In this document: piece after piece, positions 27,065-36,449 of the stretch
Position numbering within the stretch: position 1 is the first letter of the stretch
How the letters are laid out: each line of letters opens with the position of its first letter
Program-made: the position numbers and the translations under genes
The notes under the pieces: generated by a model
Seen by the model: only the letters and a program-made list of their open reading frames with translations
Database searches by the model: none
What the model was told of the DNA's origin: nothing
Source of the DNA: Myxococcales bacterium
GTDB taxonomy: Bacteria > Myxococcota > Myxococcia > Myxococcales > 40CM-4-68-19
Assembly (NCBI GenBank): GCA_020201435.1
Contig: JAIVGS010000192.1
Span: 1 to 36,449 of the forward strand
DNA: 36,449 bases
Direction: 5' to 3'

Positions 27065-27133
27065 GGATCAGCTCTCGACCGACAGTCGCCAAACCGCCTC
27101 CGGCGGGCGCGATTGGAGTACATCGCGGCGCGC

Positions 27134-28186
27134 ATGGCGTGGATGATCTACGGAGCGAGCGGCTATACCGGCGAGCTGGTCGCGAGGCTCGCGAAAGCGC
27201 GCGGCCACGCGCCGGTGCTGGCCGGACGCAGCGCCGACAAGGTGCGGCCGCTCGCCGGAGACCTCGGCCTCTCCTGGCGCGCCTTCGGGCTCGACGCGCC
27301 GGACATCCGCGACGTCGCGCTGGTCCTCAACTGCGCCGGGCCCTTCTCGCACACCAGCCGCGCGATGGTCGACGCGTGCCTCGCCGCGCGGGCGCACTAT
27401 CTCGACGTCACCGGCGAGATCGAGGTCTTCGAATCGGTCCTCGCGCGCGACGCCGAGGCGCGCGATCGCGGCGCCGTCCTCCTGCCCGGGACCGGATTCG
27501 ACGTGGTGCCGAGCGACTGCCTCGCGCTCACGCTCAAGAAACGGCTGCCGTCGGCGACCTCCCTCGAGCTTGCCTTCGCAACCCGGGGCCGCGCGAGCCG
27601 CGGCACGTTGAAGACGATGATCGAAAACCTGCCCAGGGGCGGCCTCGTCCGCCGCGGCGGCAGGCTGGTAAAAGTGCCGGCGGCGCACCTGGTGCGCGAG
27701 ATCCCCTTCGGCGACAAGCGGCGGCTGGCGATGTCGATCCCGTGGGGAGACATCTCGACCGCGTACAGATCGACCGGAATCCGCGACATCACCGTCTACA
27801 TGAGCGCGAGCCCGTCGGCGATCCGCGGCGCGCGGTTGTCGCGGTATGTCGCGCCGATCCTCCGCCTCGGTCCGGTGCAGGGCTTCTTGAAAGCGCGCGT
27901 CGAAGCGCGCGGCGCGGGACCCGGCGAAGCCGAACGAGCCCGCGGCAGCGTTCAGCTCTGGGGCCAGGTCTCGGACGGGTCGAAGACGGTCTCCGAGACG
28001 ATGCAGGTGCCCGACGGATACGACTTCACCGCCGAGGCGGCGCTCGCCTGCGCGTTGCGCGTGCTTTCAGGGGCCGTCGCGCCCGGAGCATGGACGCCGT
28101 CTCTGGCGTTCGGGGCGGAGTTCGCCGCTTCCCTGCCGGGAGTGCGCGTCCCCTCTTGCGGCGAGCCCGCTCCTGTGCGCGTCTAA
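27134..28186 (+). CDS. Saccharopine dehydrogenase-like / trans-acting enoyl reductase family protein
   Basis: MAWMIYGASGYTGELVARLAKARGHAPVLAGRSADKVRPLA...VLNCAGPFSHTSRAMVDACLAARAHYLDVTGEIEVFE. Confidence 0.9.
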   Translation: MAWMIYGASGYTGELVARLAKARGHAPVLAGRSADKVRPLAGDLGLSWRAFGLDAPDIRDVALVLNCAGPFSHTSRAMVDACLAARAHYLDVTGEIEVFESVLARDAEARDRGAVLLPGTGFDVVPSDCLALTLKKRLPSATSLELAFATRGRASRGTLKTMIENLPRGGLVRRGGRLVKVPAAHLVREIPFGDKRRLAMSIPWGDISTAYRSTGIRDITVYMSASPSAIRGARLSRYVAPILRLGPVQGFLKARVEARGAGPGEAERARGSVQLWGQVSDGSKTVSETMQVPDGYDFTAEAALACALRVLSGAVAPGAWTPSLAFGAEFAASLPGVRVPSCGEPAPVRV

Positions 28187-28191
28187 ACGAC

Positions 28192-30065
<1,874 letters not shown>

Positions 30066-30069
<4 letters not shown>

Positions 30070-31121
30070 GCGCGCGGATCCTCTCCGCCTCGCAGGCGCT
30101 GCCGCCGAACTACGTCGATCAGGACACCCTGCTCGCCGCATTCCGCGCGCAGTGGGGAAAGAAGCACTTCAACCTCGACCGGCTCGAGCAGCTGCACCGG
30201 GCGGTGCAGGTCGGCGGCCGCCATCTCGCGCTGCCGCTCCGCGAGTACGAGCAGCTGGAGAGCTTCGCGGCCCGGAATGCCGCCTGGACGCGCGTCGCCA
30301 CCGAGGTCGGCGAGGAGGCGGTGCGCAAGGCGCTGCTGGCCGCCGACGTCGCGCCGTCGCAGGTCGATCACCTCTATTTCGTCACCGTCACCGGCATCGC
30401 GACGCCGTCGATCGACGCGCGCCTCGTCGACCGCGTCGGCCTGCGCCCCGACGTCAAGCGGGTCCCGATCTTCGGCCTCGGCTGCGTCGCCGGCGCCGCC
30501 GGGATCTCGCGGGCCGCCGACGTCCTGCGCGGCGCCGCCTCCGAAGTCGCCGTCCTCCTCGCCGTCGAGCTCTGCTCGCTGACGCTGCAGCGCGAGGACC
30601 TCTCGATCCCCAACATCATCGCCAGCGGCCTCTTCGGCGACGGCGCGGCGGCGGTCGTCGTCGACGGCGGCGCGCGCCGCAAGGGCCCGCGGATCGTCGC
30701 GAATCGATCGGTGTTCTACAGCGGCACCGAGCGGGTGATGGGCTGGGACGTGGTCGATTCCGGCTTCAAGGTCGTCCTTTCTCCGTCCGTACCGCAGCTG
30801 GTGCGGGAGCGGCTGCGCTCCGACGTCGACGGCTTCCTCGCCTCGCAGGGGCTGACGCGGGCCTCGGTGGAACATTTCATCTGCCACAGCGGCGGGCCGA
30901 AAGTGCTCGAGGCGTTCGAAGAGGCGCTCGAAGTGCCGCGCGAAAAGCTGCAGCGAAGCTGGGACTCGCTGCGCAACGCCGGAAATCTTTCTTCCGCGTC
31001 GGTGCTGTTCGTGCTCGGCGATCTGCTCGCCTCGGGCGAGGCGAAGCCCGGCGACAAGGGGCTACTGCTCGCGATGGGGCCCGGGTTCTGCTCCGAGCTG
31101 GTGCTCCTCGAATGGACGTAA
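30066..31121 (+). CDS. Type III polyketide synthase (chalcone/stilbene synthase family)
   Basis: Catalytic Cys in PIFGLGCVAGAAGISRA, His in FICHSGGPKVLEAFE, Asn in LRNAGNLSSASVLFVL; ATGA overlap with upstream gene. Confidence 0.94.
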
Positions 31122-31639
31122 AAGTATACTACGTATTCCTGGCGCTGATCGGCGCGGAGCGGCTCGCCGAGCTGTGGCTCTCGCGCCGCAACGCCCGGAA
31201 AGCTCTCGGCCGCGGCGGCGTCGAACGGGGCAACTTCGTGCCGATGGCGCTCGCCCACGCACTGTTCTTTCCGGCCTGCGCGATCGAAGCCGGCGGGTTT
31301 CATCCCGCGATCGCCGCCTCCGTCGTTCTCACGCAGGCGCTGCGGTGGTGGGCGGTCTTCTCGCTCGGCGACCGCTGGAACGTGCGCGTGATCGTCGTCC
31401 CCGGCGAGCGTCCTTCCCGGCGCGGCCCCTATCGTTTCGTCCGCCATCCCAACTACATCGCGGTGGTTGCGGAGATGCTCCTGATTCCGCTCGCCGGCGG
31501 AGCGGTCTTCACCGCGATCGTCTTTTCGGCGCTGAACGGGATCCTGCTGCGCAGCCGCATCCGCGACGAGGAGGAGGCGCTCGGCGAGAGTTACGCGCGC
31601 GAGTTCGAGAAGGTCCCGAGGTTCATCCCGCATGGATGA
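31112..31639 (+). CDS. Isoprenylcysteine carboxyl methyltransferase (ICMT)-like membrane methyltransferase
   Basis: LGDRWNVRVIVVPGERPSRRGPYRFVRHPNYIAVVAEMLLIPL...RIRDEEEALGESYAREFEKVPRFIP; position after a T3PKS as in BpsB/SrsB-type methyltransferases. Confidence 0.9.
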   Translation: MDVKVYYVFLALIGAERLAELWLSRRNARKALGRGGVERGNFVPMALAHALFFPACAIEAGGFHPAIAASVVLTQALRWWAVFSLGDRWNVRVIVVPGERPSRRGPYRFVRHPNYIAVVAEMLLIPLAGGAVFTAIVFSALNGILLRSRIRDEEEALGESYAREFEKVPRFIPHG

Positions 31640-31871
31640 AGTCGTCGCCGAGATCCGCCGCGTGCTGCACGACGAGCTGGGGCTCTCCCGCGAGCCTCGG
31701 CCCGACGACGACCTGGTCTCCGATCTGCAGCTCGACAGCGTCGGCCTGCTCACCCTGGTGGTCGGGCTCGAGGACCGCTTTCGCGTCGCGCTCGCGGAGG
31801 AGGACGCCGCGAAGGTACGCACCGTGCGCGATCTCGCCGCGCTCGTCTGCGCCCGGAGGAAGGCGTGCTGA
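31632..31871 (+). CDS. Acyl carrier protein
   Basis: DDLVSDLQLDSVGLLTLVVGLEDRFRVAL (phosphopantetheine Ser in LDSVGL). Confidence 0.9.
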   Translation: MDEVVAEIRRVLHDELGLSREPRPDDDLVSDLQLDSVGLLTLVVGLEDRFRVALAEEDAAKVRTVRDLAALVCARRKAC

Positions 31872-33460
31872 GCGGCGGTCCGGCTCCAAAGCCGAAGCAC
31901 GCGACGATCCAGCGGGCGCTGGCGGCGGCGAAGAGCGGGCTGACGTTCGTCGACGCGCGCGAGAACGAGCGGTCGTTCTCCTTCGCAGACTTGTATGCTC
32001 GGGCCAGACAAGTGGCGGGCGCGCTGCGCGAGGGGGGCGTGGAGAAGGGCGATCGAGTGGCGATCGTCCTGCCCACCGGCGTGGAGTTCATGGACGCGTT
32101 CTTCGGCGCGCTGTTCGCCGGCGGGGTGCCGGTGCCCCTCTATCCGCCGGTTCGGCTCGGCCGCCTCGACGAATTCCACGCCCGCACCGCGCGGATGCTG
32201 GAGACGACCCGGCCGCGGATCGTGCTCAGCGACGCCCGGATCGGCCGGCTCCTGCGCGTCCGCAGCGAGCGGGTCGAGCACGGCCAGCCTTACGAAGACC
32301 CGGGGGCGCCCGACGATCTGGCGCTGATCCAGTTCTCCTCCGGCACCACCGTCGATCCGAAGCCCGTCGCGCTGACCCATGCCAACGTGCTCGCCAACGT
32401 CGCCGCGATCGACACCATCGTCCCGGCGGACGACGCCCAGGCCGGCGTCTCGTGGCTGCCGCTCTACCACGACATGGGCCTCATCGGCTGCCTGCTGCTC
32501 GCGGTGGTGCATCCCGGTCCGCTGACGCTGATCCCGCCCGAGCTCTTCCTCGCCCGGCCGGCGCTCTGGCTCCGAGCGATCTCGCGGCACAGGGCGACGG
32601 TGTCGGTCGCGCCGAATTTCGCGTACGGCCTGTGCGCGCGGCGGATCCGCGACGAGGAGCTCGTCGGCGTCGACCTCTCCTCGTGGCGCTTCGCGCTCAA
32701 CGGCGCGGAGCCGGTCGCGCCCGGCGTGTTGCGGCGCTTCGCCGATCGCTTCGCCCGCTGGGGATTCCGGTCCGAGGCGCTGATGCCGGTGTACGGGCTG
32801 TCCGAGGCCTCGCTGGCGGTCACCTTCACGCCGCCCGGGCGCGGCGCGCGCACGCTGAAGGAAGGCAACCGCGAGCTGGCCTCGGTCGGCGCGCCGCTGC
32901 CCGGCGTCGACGTCGAGGTGCGCGAGGACCGCATCTTCGTCCGCGGACCGTCGGTCATGCGAGGTTACTTCGGCGATCGCGAGGCGAGCGAGGCCGCGCT
33001 CGACGACGGCTGGCTCGACACCGGCGATCTCGGATTCATCGAGGCCGGCGAGCTCTTCGTCAGCGGGCGCGCGAAGGACGTGATCATCGTCGCCGGCCGC
33101 AACCATGCGCCGCAGGAATTCGAGGACGCGCTCGACGGGCTCCCGGGCGTGCGTCCCGGCTGCGCGGTCGCGGTCGGGAGAACCGGCGAGGAGGGCGAAG
33201 AATTGATCCTCCTCGTCGAACGGAACGGCGACGACCTCGTCGCCGACGCGATCTCGGGGCGGGTCGTCGAGCGGACCGGCGTCCGGCCGCACGCCGTGCG
33301 TCTGCTCGAGCCGGGGACGCTGCCGCGCACCTCGAGCGGGAAGCTGCGCCGGGCCGAGGCCCTGCGGCAACTGGAACGGGGCGAGCTCAGGCCGCCCGAC
33401 AAAGTGACGCTGCTCCACCTCGCGAAGGAAGTGGCGCGCTCGGCGCTGCGGCGGACTTGA
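31865..33460 (+). CDS. Fatty acyl-AMP ligase (FAAL)-type adenylating enzyme
   Basis: ALIQFSSGTTVDPKPVALTHANVLANV, SWLPLYHDMGLIGCLL, VSVAPNFAYGLCARRI, LDTGDLGFIEAGELFVSGRAKDVIIVAGRNHAPQEFED. Confidence 0.93.
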   Translation: MLSGGPAPKPKHATIQRALAAAKSGLTFVDARENERSFSFADLYARARQVAGALREGGVEKGDRVAIVLPTGVEFMDAFFGALFAGGVPVPLYPPVRLGRLDEFHARTARMLETTRPRIVLSDARIGRLLRVRSERVEHGQPYEDPGAPDDLALIQFSSGTTVDPKPVALTHANVLANVAAIDTIVPADDAQAGVSWLPLYHDMGLIGCLLLAVVHPGPLTLIPPELFLARPALWLRAISRHRATVSVAPNFAYGLCARRIRDEELVGVDLSSWRFALNGAEPVAPGVLRRFADRFARWGFRSEALMPVYGLSEASLAVTFTPPGRGARTLKEGNRELASVGAPLPGVDVEVREDRIFVRGPSVMRGYFGDREASEAALDDGWLDTGDLGFIEAGELFVSGRAKDVIIVAGRNHAPQEFEDALDGLPGVRPGCAVAVGRTGEEGEELILLVERNGDDLVADAISGRVVERTGVRPHAVRLLEPGTLPRTSSGKLRRAEALRQLERGELRPPDKVTLLHLAKEVARSALRRT

Positions 33461-34509
33461 TCTGGGACGTGGCCATCGCGGGCGGCGGACCGGCGGGCCT
33501 CGCGGCCGCCATCCGCGCCGCGCAGAAGGGCCTGAAAACACTGGTGATCGAACGTTCGGTCGACCCGCCCGACAAGGCCTGCGGCGAGGGGCTGATGCCT
33601 TCCGGCGCGCGCGAGCTCGACGCGCTCGGCGCGCGAATTTCCGAGTCGGCAATCTTCCGCGGAATCCGGTACCTGCAGGAGGACGGGTCGGAGGCGCAGG
33701 CGTATTTCCGCGACGGAGCCGGGATCGGAATCCGCCGCACCGCCCTTGCCCGAGCGCTCCGGGATCGCGCGATCGAGTCCGGCGCGGAGATCCGTCACGC
33801 CGCCGTGCAATCGGCGAGGGCGTCGAAGGCGATCGTCGAGCTCGCGACCGACGCGGGACCGATCGAGGCGCGGCTCGCGGTCGCCGCCGACGGCCTCCAC
33901 TCGCCGCTGCGCAAAGCGGCCGGGCTGGAAAAAAAAGCACGACCGGTCGTGCCGCGCTTCGGCATCCGCCGCCACTTCGCGCTCGCGCCCTGGAGTGACC
34001 TGGTCGAGGTCCACTGGGCGCCTGGCGCCGAGGCGTACGTCACGCCGGTCGGCCCCCGATCGGTCAACGTCGCCTTCCTCACCGGCCGCGCGCTGGACTA
34101 CGGCGAGTTGATGAAGACGTTTCCGAAGCTCGCTGACCGGATCGGCGACGCCGGTGCCGAATCGGAAGCCCGCGGCGCCGGCCCGCTGTTGCAGAAAGTA
34201 CGCGCGCGCTGCGCGGACCGCCTGGCGCTGATCGGCGACGCCGCCGGCTACGTCGACGCGATCACCGGCCAGGGCCTCTCGCTCGCCTTCCACGGCGCGC
34301 GCGTCCTCATCGAGCTGCTGCCGAGAGACCTCTCGACCGACCTGACGCCCGCTCTCGCCGCTTACGATCGCGCGCTGCGACGCCCCTGGCTGCGCTACGC
34401 CCTTCCCGCCCACGCGCTCGTCGCGCTGTCGCGCAGGCCCATGCTGCGGCGCGTCGCAATCCGTTCGACGCGATTCGCCTTCAGCGCGCTGCTGGATGTA
34501 GTTGGATGA
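33457..34509 (+). CDS. FAD-dependent oxidoreductase (geranylgeranyl reductase / aromatic hydroxylase-like family)
   Basis: WDVAIAGGGPAGLAAAIRAAQKGLKTLVIER, CGEGLMPSGARELDALGA, RLALIGDAAGYVDAITGQGLSLAFHGA; TTG start in a TTGA overlap with the FAAL stop. Confidence 0.88.
   Translation: MIWDVAIAGGGPAGLAAAIRAAQKGLKTLVIERSVDPPDKACGEGLMPSGARELDALGARISESAIFRGIRYLQEDGSEAQAYFRDGAGIGIRRTALARALRDRAIESGAEIRHAAVQSARASKAIVELATDAGPIEARLAVAADGLHSPLRKAAGLEKKARPVVPRFGIRRHFALAPWSDLVEVHWAPGAEAYVTPVGPRSVNVAFLTGRALDYGELMKTFPKLADRIGDAGAESEARGAGPLLQKVRARCADRLALIGDAAGYVDAITGQGLSLAFHGARVLIELLPRDLSTDLTPALAAYDRALRRPWLRYALPAHALVALSRRPMLRRVAIRSTRFAFSALLDVVG
33932..33952. repeat. A-tract plus 16-bp perfect palindrome AAAAAGCACGACCGGTCGTGC, copy 2 (inside the FAD oxidoreductase gene)
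   Basis: Exact 21-bp identity with 20922-20942. Confidence 0.95.
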
Positions 34510-34560
34510 AAGTCTCGTCGTCGTATTGCCCGACGGCGGTTTCCCTGTAATCTCGCTGCG

Positions 34561-36449
34561 ATGGCCGTCACGCCCACGCCGGCGCCGGAGGTGAAGGCGC
34601 GCACCGACGAAACGCTGCGCCCGGTGTCGGAGCCGGCGGTGATGGTCACGCCGACCGACACCGCGAAGCTGCCGCAGTCGGAGCGTTACGAGATCCAGTC
34701 GGTGATCGGCTCCGGCGGCATGGGCAAGGTCTACAAGGCCTTCGACCGCAAGCTGAAGCGCAACGTCGCGCTCAAGTTCCTCCGCGGCGCCGACGCCGAG
34801 CTCGAGCGGCGGTTCCTCCAGGAGGCACAGGCGCAGGCGCGGGTCGATCACCCCGGCGTATGCAAGGTGTACGAGGTCGGCCGGATCGGGGAAGAGCCGT
34901 ACATCGCGATGCAGCTGATCGAGGGCGAGACGCTGCGCGACGCGGCGCGAAACCTCAGCGTCCCGCAGAAGCTCGCCCTCCTGCAGGACGTGGCCGAAGC
35001 CGTGCACGCCGCGCACAAGATCGGCCTCGTCCACCGCGACCTGAAGCCGGCGAACATCCTGATCGAAGCCGCGTCCGACGGGCTGCGCGCGTTCATCACC
35101 GACTTCGGCCTCGCCCGCGACACGCGCGAGCCGGGCGAGTCGATCCAGGGCGCACTCCTCGGCACCCCGCAGTACATGGCGCCCGAGCAGGCGAAGGGCG
35201 ACCATCAGAAGATCGATGCCCGCACCGACATCTACGGCCTCGGCGCGACGATGTACGAGGTGCTCACCGGAAAGCCGCCGTTCGAGGGCGGCACCCACCT
35301 CCAGACGCTCTACAAGATGATGCACGAGGACCCGCTGCCCCCGCGGCGGCACGCCCCGTCGCTGCCTCCCGAAGTGGAAGGCATCGTCCTCAAATGCCTG
35401 GAGAAAGACCCGCAGAGGCGATACGAGACCGCGCGCTCTCTCGCGAACGACATCGGCGCGGCGCTGCGCGGCGAGCCGGTCACCGCCCGTCCTCCGGGCG
35501 CCGCCGGCCGCTTGTGGCGGAAGATCAAGCGGCACAAGGCGGTCACCGCCGCCCTCGCCGCTGTCGCGCTCGCCCTGATCGTGCCGAGGGTCTGGGCGCT
35601 CTTCACCGGCAGCGCGCCGGTGATGGTCGCGGTCGCGGACTTCGACAACCAGACCGGCGACGACGGCCTCGACGGTTTGTCGGGCATGTTGATCACCTCG
35701 CTCGAGCAGTCGCGCAAGCTCTCGGTCCTGACCCGTTCGCGCATGTTCGACCTCGCCCGCCAGCAGGGCCATCCGGACGCGGCGAAGATCGACGAGCCGC
35801 TCGGACGCGAGATCGCGCGCCAGGCCGGGTCGCGGGCGCTGCTGCTCGCGGCCATCCGCCGCTTCGACAACCTCTACAGCATCGACCTCAAGATCCTCGA
35901 CCCGCGCACCAACGTCTACATCGGCGGCGTCCAGGAATCGGGCCAGGGCAAGGCCAGCATTCCGCCGATGATCGACAAGCTTTCCGAGGGCGCGCGCCGC
36001 ATCCTGCGCGATTCCGCCGGCGATAAACGGCCGCCGGTCGAGGACGTGACCACCCGCGACCTCACCGCGTACCAGCACTTCTTCCGCGGCGAGGAAGCGA
36101 TCGATCACCTCCAGTTCGCCAAGGCGGCCGAGGAGATGCGGGCCGCGCTCCGGATCGACAAGGACTTCGCGCTCGCCTGGTACGGGCTCGCCTACGCCGA
36201 GATGTGGATGCACGACGGCCCGCGCGGGCGGGAGGCCATCGATCGCGCCCTGGCGCTCGCCGACAAGCTGCCGGAGAAGGAGCGGCTGCTCGCGCACGGC
36301 GTCTCGGGCAGCCTCCATTCGAAAGGCCAGGAAGCGTACGACGCGTACAAGGAGTGCGCCGACCGGTGGCCTTCGGAGAAAGAGTGTCAGTTCATGCTCG
36401 GCGACGTCGTCTTCCACGGCGGCTACGTGAGCTATTCGCTGCCGAAATT
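34561..36449 (+). CDS. Serine/threonine protein kinase with TM and C-terminal TPR-like region (truncated at window edge)
   Basis: YEIQSVIGSGGMGKVYKAFDRKLKRNVALKFL, GLVHRDLKPANILIE, ITDFGLARD, GTPQYMAPEQAKG; TM AVTAALAAVALALIVPRVWALF; DLTAYQHFFRGEEAIDHLQFAKAAEEMRAALRIDKDFALAWYGLAYAEMW. Confidence 0.94.
   Translation, partial: MAVTPTPAPEVKARTDETLRPVSEPAVMVTPTDTAKLPQSERYEIQSVIGSGGMGKVYKAFDRKLKRNVALKFLRGADAELERRFLQEAQAQARVDHPGVCKVYEVGRIGEEPYIAMQLIEGETLRDAARNLSVPQKLALLQDVAEAVHAAHKIGLVHRDLKPANILIEAASDGLRAFITDFGLARDTREPGESIQGALLGTPQYMAPEQAKGDHQKIDARTDIYGLGATMYEVLTGKPPFEGGTHLQTLYKMMHEDPLPPRRHAPSLPPEVEGIVLKCLEKDPQRRYETARSLANDIGAALRGEPVTARPPGAAGRLWRKIKRHKAVTAALAAVALALIVPRVWALFTGSAPVMVAVADFDNQTGDDGLDGLSGMLITSLEQSRKLSVLTRSRMFDLARQQGHPDAAKIDEPLGREIARQAGSRALLLAAIRRFDNLYSIDLKILDPRTNVYIGGVQESGQGKASIPPMIDKLSEGARRILRDSAGDKRPPVEDVTTRDLTAYQHFFRGEEAIDHLQFAKAAEEMRAALRIDKDFALAWYGLAYAEMWMHDGPRGREAIDRALALADKLPEKERLLAHGVSGSLHSKGQEAYDAYKECADRWPSEKECQFMLGDVVFHGGYVSYSLPK

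Noticed and set aside
34510-34560. Promoter TTGCCC...TGTAAT upstream of the kinase
   Set aside because: Spacer is only 14 bp, too short for a convincing sigma70-type promoter.
32965-36417. 1150-aa minus-strand ORF (and similar: 30716-33940, 28183-30141)
   Set aside because: Antisense to well-supported genes (FAAL, FAD oxidoreductase, kinase, PKS, NHL); composition rich in Arg/Asp/His with no domain motifs, typical of GC-driven shadow ORFs.

Overview
High-GC bacterial chromosomal window, densely packed with about 31 protein-coding genes. I saw no rRNA, tRNA, CRISPR array, phage or transposase genes. A MYXO-CTERM-like tail, Cys-rich lipoproteins and a Ser/Thr kinase-TPR protein hint at a Myxococcota- or Acidobacteriota-like host; this assignment is weak. 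Left part, mainly minus strand: PEP synthase (partial), aminotransferase, Cys-rich lipoprotein, DNA ligase D, alpha/beta hydrolase, multidomain amidase, and a molybdopterin hydroxylase operon whose Fe-S and Mo subunits are fused behind a Tat signal. Middle: DJ-1/PfpI, M28 peptidase, IGHMBP2-like helicase, CBS protein, ketopantoate reductase, DUF885 peptidase, a cNMP-binding protein with an Hfq/Sm-like C-terminus, thioesterase, HDAC-family protein, DinB, type IV pilin-like protein and a pseudo-receiver membrane protein. Right part: a compact, overlapping operon (enoyl-reductase-like, NHLRC2-like thioredoxin/NHL protein, type III PKS, ICMT-like methyltransferase, ACP, fatty acyl-AMP ligase, FAD oxidoreductase) that probably makes a modified phenolic or pyrone lipid. 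It is followed by a Ser/Thr kinase cut by the window edge. The most notable non-genic structures are an exact 21-bp palindrome-containing element inside two unrelated genes, ~30-nt heptanucleotide tracts in interdomain linkers of two unrelated genes, and a long nested hexamer-rich inverted repeat between convergent genes. Many long antisense ORFs in the supplied track are GC-driven shadow ORFs. All calls are from reading the sequence; no searches were run.
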